DNA of 64,000 nucleotides from an uncultured Eubacteriales bacterium (lineage in GTDB: Bacteria; Bacillota; Clostridia; Christensenellales; Aristaeellaceae), in NCBI GenBank assembly GCA_902777335.1, contig CACYTF010000019.1, positions 1-64,000 on the forward strand, read 5' to 3'. A program made the position numbers and the translations under genes. The notes under the pieces are model-generated. The model was not told where the DNA came from and searched no databases. It worked only from the letters and a program-made list of their open reading frames with translations. Below, piece by piece: positions 18,601 to 23,492 of this stretch (positions are counted from its first letter, which is position 1; the number at the start of each line of letters is the position of its first letter).

Positions 18601-21252
18601 ACCGATTCCTGGTACGACACCGGCGTGGTGATCGGCGACGGCGCGGAGCTGACGGCCATCTTTGGCGCCAGCAAGAACGGGAACATCTCCATCAAGACGG
18701 ACGCCCACAGCAGCGCCTCCTCCACGGTGTCCGGCACGAGCGTCGGCGTGTTCCTCAATCTGAACACGATGAAGGGCGAGAACGCGATCCACGACGAAAA
18801 CAACATCGACATCGGCAAACGTGCGATCCTGAAGACGGTCAATCAGAACAGCGACGTCCAGCTGCCGCCGACCGGCTGGATCACGGTCACCAACAACACC
18901 CGCTCTGCGGCGACGGCCAAGACCGAGATGACCGGCGGCGGCATCATCGAGGGCACCACGTCCACGGCGTCCAACAGCATCACGCGCGCGGCGCGGATCA
19001 ACGTCGGGGAATACGCGAAGATCAACGCCTTCGGCGACATCCGGCTGCACCTGAACACCGGCGCAGGGGACAACATCTACACCCTTGCCAAGGTGGAGAC
19101 CGACGGCGCGCTGGCGCTGGGCAACGCCAACGCCACCACCACGCTGAATTCCAATTCGGAGCTCAACGTCAGGCAGGGCGTTGAGATCGTCGGCGGCGGT
19201 GTCGTCCGGCTGCAGGCGAAGGGTACCAGCGGAAAAGAGGACCTCAACAACGCGCGCGGCATCGAGACCAATGCCGTCGTGAAGGCCAATGGCGGCGGCA
19301 TCAACCCGGAGGCGACCGCAAAGACCGTGCTGAACGTTACCAACTACATCGACGTGAATCGCAGGAATGGTACGGCCGGGGAGAAGGTCACCATCCGCAG
19401 CGAGAGCGGCATGGTAAACCTGTGGGCGACCAACGAATACATGCACGTGATCACCAACGCCAACTCCGACGGCAAGGCCGCGGGCGGCCGGTCGGTGGCG
19501 AAGACCGTCATGAACGTGAGCCTGCAGAACATGGTCTGGGTGGACGACACCAGCCTGGAAGCGCCCAAGAGCAAGGTGCTGCTGGAGGCGGACAACGGCG
19601 ACCGGCACCGCGCCTACATTGAGGCGCATCCCTACGGAGAGCTGTACGCGGCGGGCGGCAGCGTGTCCAGCGACATCGAATGGGAGCAGGGCACGAGCTT
19701 CAATCAGATCCGCACCGGCGACCGGAATTCGGTGAAGACCGCGGGCAGCTTCGTCCATAAGATGGTCGCCCCGATCCTCGGCATCCAATGGAACCTGACC
19801 CGGGACATCAGCCGCATCACCAGCATTACCACGTGGAACTACAGCGAAGTGATCGGCTCCTTTAACCAGTATGTCCGCTGCGACTTCTGTGGCGGTTACG
19901 GTTACAGCTGGGACGTGACCACCGCCGCCCGCGCGGGCGACACGGCGGCGAACAAGGCCTTTGAGAAGGCCCTGGCCCCGATCAACGATATACAGCGCAT
20001 GGTGGATATGGTGAACGCCATCACCAAGGCGCGCTACGGCGAGGAGGACTACGCTGCCGCCGGCAAGCTCTACGCGCTGGATGTCCGGTCGGCGCTTGAA
20101 AAGGACGCGACACTGGACGGCGATGGGATCAGGCGCTATCGCCTGTGGAACAACGCCGATACCTTCCTGAATGTGTATCTGCTGCCCAACGCCACCCGCC
20201 TGTACGGCAGCGACCTGGGCGGCGCCATCAAGCTGCAGTATGTCGGCGAGGTCCTTCGCGGCGACGTGCTCGGCAACGGCGAGATCCACGACATCGACAT
20301 CATCACCGCGCTGACGGCCTATGCCGTCCAGCACCCGGTGATATCCGTCGGCGCCAGCGGCAGCCTGGATTTCAGCACCGGCATACTCACCGTTCCCTCA
20401 AAGGCCGATTTCGAGCTGTACCTGCACGAGATCTCCGCGAAGTGGCTGATCGAAAAGCTGGAGGAGGGCTTCATAGAGGCGCTGATCGCCGACCAGGAGG
20501 ACGTCAACGACGGCGCGCTGAACGGCGATCAGCTGCCGGATGGCGTGATCTTGGGCGGCCTGACGGACGGCGGCGAAATGGACGGCTGGCAGGTGTACTG
20601 GCTGGGCGACACTCCCGAAACGGCGGTGGACCCGGACCACGTGCTGATCGGCCTGCTGGTGAACCCCGAGACCGACGAGGTGGACGCCTTCCGCACCAGC
20701 CGGGCGATGCTTGAAAGCGGCGAGAAGCCCGTGGACGTGTCGCTGTACCTGTACCGCGACAGCAAGTCCGACCGAATGGAGGTGGAGAAGTACAACGTGA
20801 TGTTCTTCGACACCCCCGAGGGCGAGATGAGCCTGGTGAAGATCGTGACCGACGTGCTGATGGAGCGCAAGCTGGAGATGCCCCGCCCGCTGAAGATCGC
20901 GCTGCGCGCGTTTGAGATCGACGGCGCGGACTTCCCGGTCTACAGCCTGACGGATCACTTCTTCGCCCTGTGCGACGGCTCCGACGGCCGGGTGAGCCTG
21001 TTCGAAGGCTTCTACGGCAACACCTTCGACGGCGATGTGTTCGATTCCGACTACATCCGCATCGAGGGCATCGTGGACGGCAAGCTGAACGTGACGATCA
21101 AACAGGGCCAGCCCGTCTGGCCCGAGTGGACCGGCAGCGACGCGGCCGAGGACATCCAGGGGCGCGGATTTGTCCGGGTTGACGGCGTGTGGTATAATGA
21201 AGGTGAAGCGCCCGAGCCCGAGCCGCTGCCCGACGGCGCCGCGGCGGCGTAG
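646..21252 (+). CDS. giant Sec-exported adhesin-like beta-repeat protein (6,868 aa)
   Basis: The start is placed at ATG 646 because GGAGGTG (633-639) sits 6 bases upstream; the in-frame GTG at 637 lies inside that site. Residues 1 to about 40 form a signal peptide ending near AFA/EE. Residues about 45-450 are low-complexity EQEAPA and PVEEA repeats, a likely stalk or wall-spanning region. Residues about 630-775 contain repeats of the type STGDGIDTV, STGFGDDKV and STGAGDDII, which resemble RTX calcium-binding turns. The bulk is a very long series of short beta-strand repeats (GAGVAVNV..., A.VTAGGDV.V.A) as in filamentous adhesins/LktA-like proteins. It is punctuated by InlB B-repeat-like modules (GYKLKEGD..., MPNADVEVIVTYEG) near bases 4650-4920, 5100-5420, 6200-6800 and 10010-10660. 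A CxxC pair is at residues 6412/6415. No LPXTG, SLH or C-terminal membrane anchor is visible. A role in cell-surface adhesion is inferred from architecture only. Confidence 0.88.
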   Translation: MRSSMMSNIRRIMALALVLAMTLTTLGGYAPTWFSAFAEEAAAQEAPQDHTAPEQGEAPPEEAPSEAETPQREETSEEAPAEQEAPAEQEAPAEQEAPAEQEAPAEQEAPVEQEAPVEQEAPAEQEAPVEQEAPVEQEAPAEEAQKQAEAPAQDTISVAEETAPVEVATPVEEAAPVEAAAPVEEAAPVEEAAPVEKAGPIEETAPIKETAPVEEATPAEEAIPVEEAAPIEETVPGEEADPVEKAASVEEATPVEETTPVEEATPVEEAAPVEEAAPAEDAVSVEESDPIEEAAPAEEAAPVEEAASVEEAAPVEAAPVEEAAPIEEAAPAEDVVPVEEAIPTVESVEALNAIVESKLAGEPAAFDIAMAPMENAVVIDRTVSTDAEPEAGAAEAGADAAEEVAPVEGAPVEAAPVEEAPVEETPVEETPVEEAPVEETPVEEELVIEDIVGEEIVEAAALSDEAPAAALTVAPRMASGSDSPSKTMLQSMIDDALASVNGKLTGRLMVVLKSNVTYKGDVNIQVGDRDVADDFELELSADDAGESGMDGSGTTKVDGNITIYGIKVLMKSLMMASDKVVVKVQNRSDSTKEENRKIGGDLIFIGSKNAPNEATFVVGDKSSATITATDDDDIFTVTTLQGAKSLAISTGDGIDTVNVTMSGGKADISTGFGDDKVNINVADKIEELRVDTGDSIDEVKITNNGSADPIKAVEVEETDEVTGQKKKVKKQTGGMIISTGAGDDIIDIDVRDNAGSMTVDTGDGGDVVTVTKGDHYTLQSVDYDRYIAESENPNAASAAVLTIANADRSDRVTIDASTALAVKAVDVTGKGASVYLKGELAKVDEPITAISDANGKMTGFTLHTQLASEATKNDYTLDIKLNDNNFTDSLQNKKRVELYTVRVADGVYTYGGATRNFTDYVIKSPVNDLKKIVITSTAGENLLLSNLVLDVDETMDEDDAITLRDVEAKHMNVLIKGRTINLNGHIQARNVRAESAQGTQRLGKTVSDLLLGEADVGDTIANLINIMHSAVINVNKDANIEAAEDVALVARVKQTGGMLTLLPADINLINVKVADAKINIAVGAQLTAKAGNATAEAKIQTTAGYQYDDTKKEEEAVKTGMPLAMTVIVNEAVVNVAKDATVTAGADVVLNAQSDVKSATYANSSAMLPSPLDIALTVIDNDVKSSVYGTVTAGRKVQVSATGTVKDENVATGSAAKGGLSGGYIAVNVVDQDVDALIGSGAVVNAGGDVRVATRATANATTSAVSGEMQTQEAAPGIMKSLNGLGAVLGKKLWSKSGGILWQKFQEWYKDDEKKAEEKRAKLEKLFKSISKDDYSVKVVNTSSDNAQKGSATVTTRTMSDGRVAAIIDPQPRSGCKVKSVRYRYLVPGEDHYTYQDAVPDDMDAGAWGFTMPNADVEVIVTYEGEPDGKDAQQPKKEQSKQENKEKQDKDEDFIDILGLFEDTQDSVGGSAEEDDELFEIDGDAVQVKTNHTLAFSDNMQHGAVVTWLTGDDGKSLKNVYATEKLLLVVNPEQGYKLKEDALTVSYMVEKDGFMIIKKEVVTQDKQGRYVYTVPDGLKQNELLTIDAEFEAATPDAAQQESHDQVAGAVAVGVLNNDSHALIETGTEVNAGGQVDMFGFEMNRNTTTADGTPVQAGAAKKKDEDKPKPILKTGFGTGGAEFALRVNSNVDGRVTSTVDKKEQKGASAYHPVFTINKTDAEKMDRILISFYSKYDSSNPLKNYGTRRTAIITRVVGSDGKVTYKQEGGTIANAVFDVNDVITVKERDGKEVLTLNLTGLAIQNGSTADVSFVFGDEAAAAQAGSQEYLIPNSIQISYNALKNKDNSEISMGTVTYDGNKSTLGEKTKYYFRVEPNRDKGYTIDARDVNDQTKTKSNKDALYASWTGADGKVQKAELKRDELSGENVWYFQPTGGSFAIPDGAVITINAVFREDLRKVKTGDDFDAKEAHGSVSMSKAEAKAGDKVKLTLKADKGYAASKVRISWFEEGSATWKTKDYDVDKQTGTVEIIVPQSADADTSYIKVTPSFAEKTVKINRSDDIAVDQADDMAWPGAELTVTPSQDKLKEGYKVTKITLIYNGSQYVQAEGGEKIKVPEALASNDVEISATLERKTVRVAEGLGVNGKVSPVCGYADAREKVYVQVEPEDGYRLKSGTLKAEVLTGLSSSQIVLKKDDKGYWFTMPSDVDANTTVLLTCDFEPGSEGLDDSVGAAVAVGVLNGGNEVEIKGGKVSAAKGYSLIGLTVGGKAITEAKAGYSKAEMGLAGALAVQVASADTSVAIRKDENGSISLDKGAFFMLGKGKQEFKVTGDAAGKKEAAEAGGTGVGAGIAVAVDSMNVDGEIEDGVKLVRYKVNKDEYKNPTVTGVTMNIGQKHKSEITAKAGAAGGSAWVPVAAVDVTSADVLAKMGKLDLSDVKAPIEKKIAELTDKYTQAGKTAKEIVQLIEADLTADEMKYAQGFLPVSGKVKIKASDASAKAEYNHMVTADASARGGDTAIGGAFIVTWIGDNARAELNQSLNAAKAVSVTSSTDSALKAVAKAAVSGGVAGKKDGKTGQGGADKQADKLLGGAGGIAGKYGNMDGAQIQNDAKGRQQAETAESTVAGAGAFVLNVQKVKSRAEIMDGVDLTTGGKLEVKSMNRTDATIKADSSATKSDTGVGVGIALNLVTMENIARIGTGAVQASELELSATIAKAPPRVSVALVVENASTLRTTMEKEIAEAINSLIPEKYTNIGGVDLSSVIAKFAGTFVAKLFEDMGLDKVISLAAGDSVDKGFENAGRVIVDRLKQFPMTLVAPMASVFTETLETAVDMKDSEWWETTLTDALKTAIEEIGGDAFSTVRNKILKENGIAIAASALDMVTSKLSGKGWDASKLKENLKKATTAAMESFVDQLVNTVINKMGDRIPVLTQANVQRVKELKAALKDKTMEQIRGGLWADITKTFREEVYDYEKYLIKYSDGDFVTNVKKELLSCLKEAAVAETNAFLDQLSGALGVRFDKELKDDRHVITTQAISGAGAKEKSGAGSLAVSWVNLTTTAEIADSGKGVKVTGDGMLSVKAEELRRIRTHATAAVDARGDADNDEGAGSADEEETGGSAAAKNTVSKDRVTVSTGVGGSAHFETGDTADDLKVLFEVKPGYTLKEGDKLGFSFKTKDSEDEDWGEAVIQKRGDSFYVEPFKCMPDADASLYNADVENVLIHFDVEFDEVLHSVASPKAENTDDRVAMAADSVSVGVKGREGKDGGASARVGELVTVTVDRKKTQGNRVRNIEAKYRDAAGEVHKVSLYGAILELTSNADEIVYGFSMPDYAITDITVTFEPGDDGRQSQTESKDANGRSIGVGAAVAFAYGNSDVNATIGKRDAGVTAGTVAVRAGVEHEQENYATAGTDPFEGTDTDEDSEKDMGVDASVSVFIVDNDVVAKIAAGTVVTTTAKADAELKPSFNVNGDDDGQSEAVKVTSGAVVVQASEEGATETKASAFATGSNTAVGASVAVNVSLSDIKAEVGGKVTASGAVAVKADSASEDETWSMTTAMGADVQRSLNKFADKVEATSENANKLTTGGFFDDMAKKKDKKSNDTSKRITNRLNDDRVKAEDGDDASENLSVSTNVLRSQGSKLEAGDDASDAAKGAGDMLNEEAGRDDINASGDENQTKKLQVAATVGVNVALHSAEVTVDGNITAGGAVALDAVNYGNFRTRSTAAAMTVEKAKGKTIAAAVGVSVNNNKATVEAKGDIDAGGDVEISADLTQNMDEPYVGLLAAQAISGSVSGKGSDASVAGAAAIVVSHATTTAQFSGKTLKGGEVAVSANDKSKLAVRAGGINVARGANLGMGISAATIWSGNTVEAKVADGATITADAFDLSATKEAVTFDDYKFPLSVQDVFSDSSKLNDEQRENVYTGLIDIHRKPGETSYTVDVNADTYALMKVFDALDFLSATNYYAESIAGSLATGSADGKKPNAFNGAGSFSLVRISNTVKATLGNNVTVAKREDSEGGVSIVADDATNARLIGGAVSGGPANKSAGVTVTYMKDEDEAIVSIGKNANITGAGDVTIAAKGDTDAQAFNAAASVNTSDKASFTVGGALNILLLNNKAKTDVGDGAKLTAGGKLNVTAGADMDLKLVSVGVAGARKAVAAGGTVAWIEDDAASTVTIGKDHALKAADDVTVRAKTTDRLLSVLASASAALENDKTSFAGALNILQSRAKGITTFGAGGKDHGVTSEGGNVNLLGETDTRAINVTVSAAGSRGKAIGLSVNANLFRRESTVDIAGGSGYAISAAKDALIEASGNDTTVMAALALAGSTSKTAFGGNLPIISSANTLKTTLGSGSVSASGEAAISSHLKDRTYAIAGSIALSNAGSAVGGTALLASKRSTVKTDLGTSAVTALGASGKLAERVAGSPSFKGLYVGATVDNTTVTGAAGVALGGNKGVTANGVLLSSENTVEADASKAKLTSNGKWKDGSVRMRYLATDGWWYVTTHKISTLVNTDLKKLKNGTYRKLGYQVNGVYHYVDLNDPNFDELKISGDVNVVAKNDVYNAVFAGGLNFGKSLGVGANVVVLSSNNTVTAKAHEIDAFGNANVTADNQEKHLLINVNAGGSGKTAVELGVSVADLGNKVNAIVASEVKSRDGDFNLKANNTTDLTDVAVAVAGAGKNAVTPVFVYTGFSGETNATLQSGTVSAARGATVKADSNKTIDQYTVGASFAGQTAISGAVSIVSVKDGTNAQTAAGTDITARTLNLEAGSDYKLVGASAAVAGSGSNAVAVNGLVTVMKASTLAELGGDATATNGAANVYAHSKRDVVDVAASVAASGQNAAGITVMALVAGDRMTQDAADQLTYGSGGKAKNRKAFDASAVVNQLGKMGVNTKPMGGMADDLKGDGENMDTHVGSNGGFDVASGYTSDGVYNGGSSENAKADETKDVKNAKKIGASARSADPKDSVTARVSSGVTVNAKGVAVKAEQETLADLFGATVGAAGSIGGGLSFTLAKLRSNVIAASLGDINANQKDVSVQAISKSGEVTPEAGSDEEARMAGAIKTLGSKLNPTKRSIRAIGVAAGVGGTAGAAIAAGAVRTDNITSATLGGTITDAGKVAVTSDHKYSHMLAATVGLAGGGEAGIAASIAGVGAYGTVSAKLDDDAIIKGANPEVSVTTDSAVNADTVALSAAIGGGAGVAAGLSFVRNELTQNTSVDRGAKIDNTNSANGGALTVLGKSVTKANSLLMGLSGGTVGVGIGVGVANVKPTLKTTVGVNGSGTTALNRLGTVKVQNDVSSTANANILAVTAGVGAVGANVLLVYNDTSATAKAANVSGSMDNFTIDGQLDAAANSDAVSVAAGGVAVGVNVNYVDVNSDNTAELDADNFRATVAKKLSVTAGDEKGKRVTSAVTQSATGTAGAIAVGVNVSVARNRALNDAIITGKELNAADVTLGSYGKGTVKATMDGVSVGGIKITASVIDALNETTNRARMTLSGALNGNLKAESKVTGETTAKLTTGGGSIVGIDTNVATAYGKTNALTTVSLGKASAEQRTVTATANGSDNVTTEIDNKIGLNAISVATMVGAAHAQDVYSAKVKLNGGDYKLTGVSVSTESDIDVKSTVTPSSSGVNLSGASVGVNSSTATSTAYAGSELELLSAKLITDDDVDVKTTTSSNAEAVVKPATFSWGVAIDVGVNRVKSDLKNTQAATLRLNKGQITGAENVNVKSLVKKADSKATVSTSGADKDNRSRVKLGAVSADSNIAKANERLGSTAAVIGEGGKEATISYNTYYNMYYRSSGIFYARITPEQYAEYQKNGYMKMAYRFSKVEEPIIGIVYDDNVISANALTVLAGTTDESVETTSQAYTQGAAQAGLITVGNLDGEAHTNEKISAMFSGAVANVTGTAQINAAGNTKANGKGTMPGSLSLVGKGSSNMKAGVGENGDRQTVKALVGDGAKLTAGLIQIFATNIGNAVSGIEKGVSVSLASVGDSSQPTDSWYDTGVVIGDGAELTAIFGASKNGNISIKTDAHSSASSTVSGTSVGVFLNLNTMKGENAIHDENNIDIGKRAILKTVNQNSDVQLPPTGWITVTNNTRSAATAKTEMTGGGIIEGTTSTASNSITRAARINVGEYAKINAFGDIRLHLNTGAGDNIYTLAKVETDGALALGNANATTTLNSNSELNVRQGVEIVGGGVVRLQAKGTSGKEDLNNARGIETNAVVKANGGGINPEATAKTVLNVTNYIDVNRRNGTAGEKVTIRSESGMVNLWATNEYMHVITNANSDGKAAGGRSVAKTVMNVSLQNMVWVDDTSLEAPKSKVLLEADNGDRHRAYIEAHPYGELYAAGGSVSSDIEWEQGTSFNQIRTGDRNSVKTAGSFVHKMVAPILGIQWNLTRDISRITSITTWNYSEVIGSFNQYVRCDFCGGYGYSWDVTTAARAGDTAANKAFEKALAPINDIQRMVDMVNAITKARYGEEDYAAAGKLYALDVRSALEKDATLDGDGIRRYRLWNNADTFLNVYLLPNATRLYGSDLGGAIKLQYVGEVLRGDVLGNGEIHDIDIITALTAYAVQHPVISVGASGSLDFSTGILTVPSKADFELYLHEISAKWLIEKLEEGFIEALIADQEDVNDGALNGDQLPDGVILGGLTDGGEMDGWQVYWLGDTPETAVDPDHVLIGLLVNPETDEVDAFRTSRAMLESGEKPVDVSLYLYRDSKSDRMEVEKYNVMFFDTPEGEMSLVKIVTDVLMERKLEMPRPLKIALRAFEIDGADFPVYSLTDHFFALCDGSDGRVSLFEGFYGNTFDGDVFDSDYIRIEGIVDGKLNVTIKQGQPVWPEWTGSDAAEDIQGRGFVRVDGVWYNEGEAPEPEPLPDGAAAA
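877..1068 (+). repeat. 18-bp tandem repeat array coding EQEAPA/EQEAPV
   Basis: About ten consecutive 18-bp units encode the hexapeptide EQEAP(A/V). The units are near identical at DNA level (unit GAGCAGGAAGCGCCCGCT with A/V and C/T variants), so copy number can change by slippage or recombination without breaking the frame. It continues into a more degenerate PVEEA pentapeptide-type region to about 1990. Confidence 0.9.
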
Positions 21253-21308
21253 GACATTTCAAAAGCATTCCCCTTTGGGAAAGCCTTTTGGAGGTCGAAT
21301 TATGACCA

Positions 21309-21340
21309 AAGGGAGCCGTTTTCCGCGGTTCCCTTCGGGC
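21309..21340 (+). terminator. hairpin after the giant gene, possible terminator
   Basis: AAGGGAGCCG (21309-21318) pairs with CGGTTCCCTT (21326-21335) with one G.T wobble and a 7-base loop, followed by CGGGCGTTT. The U-run is short, so termination may be partial. A second imperfect AAAAG...CTTTT hairpin lies just upstream (about 21259-21290). Confidence 0.45.
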
Positions 21341-21359
21341 GTTTAAAAAGGAGGCGGAC

Positions 21360-23462
21360 ATGCGGAAAATAATCTTGCGCGCGCTGATGGCGGCGCTTCT
21401 GGCCGCGCTGGCGCTCTGTGCCCTTCCGGCCCTGGCCGAGGCCCAGGACGAACCTGCCGAGTGGACGGTGATGTTTTACTTCTGCGGGTCCGACCTGGAA
21501 TCGAAGTACGGCTACGCCTCCGGCAACCTGCAGGAAATATCGTACGTGCTCTATCCGGATTCGTATCTCCAGCAGATTGCGCACTATTACGAGCTGGACC
21601 CGGCGACCATGGAGATCACGACGCCGGGCAAGGTGAACGTGCTGGTCGAGACCGGCGGCAGCAAGGCGTGGCACACCCGGGATGAGAATTTCGATGTCTT
21701 CCTGGACATGGACATCGACACGAAGGCGCTGCAGCGCTGGCGCTACAACATCTATCCCGGCGGCGGGACGTTTCCGGACGGCCCCTGGAACGGTTTCGAG
21801 CTGATGCAGACGCTGCCCCTTCAGAGCATGGCCGATCCTGAAACGCTGGCGGATTTTATCCGCTGGGGCGTTGAGACATATCCGGCAAAAAAATACGCGC
21901 TGGTGCTGTGGGATCACGGCGGCGGGGCGGGGACGGGCCTGTTTATCGACGAGCTGTTCGACAAGGACGTGATGTACCTTTATGAGCTGAAGCAGGCCCT
22001 CGCGGATAGCGGCGCCCATTTTGAGGCGCTGATCATCGACGCCTGCATGATGGCGAATATCGAAACGGCCTGGAACGTGAAGGACTGGGCCAACTGGATG
22101 GTGGCCTCGGAGGAGATCGTGCCCGGCAAGGGCACCGCCGTGAACGATTGGCTGCAGGCGCTGTACGCCCATCCCGAGTGCGACGGCGAATGGCTGGGCC
22201 GCTGCGTCTGCGACATGACGGAGATCAAATACGCCAACGATTCGGACGAAATGGCCAAGTCGCTGCTCACCTGGTCGGTGATCGACCTGTCAAAGATCGA
22301 CCGGCTGGTTGAGGCCTGTAGCGGGTATTTTGAGATCATGGCGGACGCGCTGAAGCGGTATCCCGGTTGGACCACAACGTACGCGCGCTACATCCTCAAG
22401 GCCGAGGAATACGGCGACGGTCAACAGGACATGCACGACCTGGGCGCCGTGTTCTACAACGCGGAGACGGCTTCCGACGTGCCCCTTCGCGTTCGCAACG
22501 AACTCATGGAAGCCCTGGCGGACGCGGTGACCTACATCGTGCGCGGCCCGGGGCGCAGCATGGCGCGGGGGCTGTCCTTCTGCTATCCGACGGATTTCAG
22601 CGAGGAACAGCTGGACCTGTACGCGAAGAACTGCCCGATGCCGCTGTACCTGGCCTATCTGGACGCCATATCGCCCTGGACCGCGCCGGACTGGGTGTAC
22701 GAGAAGACGGAGCGCCTGCCCGATGTCGACAGCATCGAGGATCTGAGGATCGCCCCGGTCAAGACGCTGGACAGCAAGGGCATGCCGGGCCTGAACTTCG
22801 GTACGATGGCGGTTAATGTGCACGAGGTGTACTATCGCCTGTACCGGCTGGACGAGGCGACGGGTCAGACGGTGCGCCTGGGGCGCACGGTATGCTCGTT
22901 TGATTATGTGGGCGACGATGAGATCTGGAGCGCCACCGACCCCATGCACTGGCCGGCCATCGACGGCGAGCTGTGCTGCATCGACATGATCTGGGACGAC
23001 GGCTTCATCCGCCTGTACAACATACCGATGCAGATCGACACGCAGAATGCCGTTCTGCGCTGCGGCAGGACCATATGGTACGCCGACGAAGGCCAGGGCC
23101 GGTACAGCGATTACGAGGCCTACGGCGTGTGGGAGGGCTACGACGAAAACAGCGAATTGATGAACCGCAGCGTCAAGCCCCTGGCAATGCTCTCCGGGCG
23201 CGATTACAGGCTCCTGTATCCCGTCGACGGCAGCGACAGGACGCTCTATGCTTCCGGCAAGACGATGACCCTGTATCGCGCGCTGGATATCCATGAGATC
23301 CCGCTGCCCGCGGGCACCTATTACCTGGAGTACGAGATCGAGGATGCCTTTCTGCGTTCCAAATTGGTGGATCGCTTTGAGATTCGGTGGGACGGCAGGG
23401 AAATGACCTTCCCGGAGGGCTTTGCCTGGGAGGGCGAAGCGCAGATGTACACGGCCAAATAA
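21360..23462 (+). CDS. exported clostripain-family (C11) cysteine peptidase
   Basis: The 700-residue product has an N-terminal signal peptide (to about ALA/EAQ, residue 27) and then the C11 fold. EWTVMFYFCGSDLES is the first strand typical of the family. The catalytic His is H186 in LWDHGGG, and the catalytic Cys is C229 in IIDACMM, the two signatures of clostripain-like enzymes. Family members cut after basic residues and often need autoprocessing. The C-terminal half (about 430-700) is beta-rich and likely a substrate or surface-binding part. The start is supported by AAGGAGG at 21347-21353. It follows the giant surface protein and precedes another exported enzyme on the same strand, so a secreted or cell-surface role is likely. 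Whether it processes the neighbouring giant protein is speculation. Confidence 0.88.
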   Translation: MRKIILRALMAALLAALALCALPALAEAQDEPAEWTVMFYFCGSDLESKYGYASGNLQEISYVLYPDSYLQQIAHYYELDPATMEITTPGKVNVLVETGGSKAWHTRDENFDVFLDMDIDTKALQRWRYNIYPGGGTFPDGPWNGFELMQTLPLQSMADPETLADFIRWGVETYPAKKYALVLWDHGGGAGTGLFIDELFDKDVMYLYELKQALADSGAHFEALIIDACMMANIETAWNVKDWANWMVASEEIVPGKGTAVNDWLQALYAHPECDGEWLGRCVCDMTEIKYANDSDEMAKSLLTWSVIDLSKIDRLVEACSGYFEIMADALKRYPGWTTTYARYILKAEEYGDGQQDMHDLGAVFYNAETASDVPLRVRNELMEALADAVTYIVRGPGRSMARGLSFCYPTDFSEEQLDLYAKNCPMPLYLAYLDAISPWTAPDWVYEKTERLPDVDSIEDLRIAPVKTLDSKGMPGLNFGTMAVNVHEVYYRLYRLDEATGQTVRLGRTVCSFDYVGDDEIWSATDPMHWPAIDGELCCIDMIWDDGFIRLYNIPMQIDTQNAVLRCGRTIWYADEGQGRYSDYEAYGVWEGYDENSELMNRSVKPLAMLSGRDYRLLYPVDGSDRTLYASGKTMTLYRALDIHEIPLPAGTYYLEYEIEDAFLRSKLVDRFEIRWDGREMTFPEGFAWEGEAQMYTAK

Positions 23463-23492
23463 TGCGTGATCAGGCGCAGAGGAGGATAGAGA

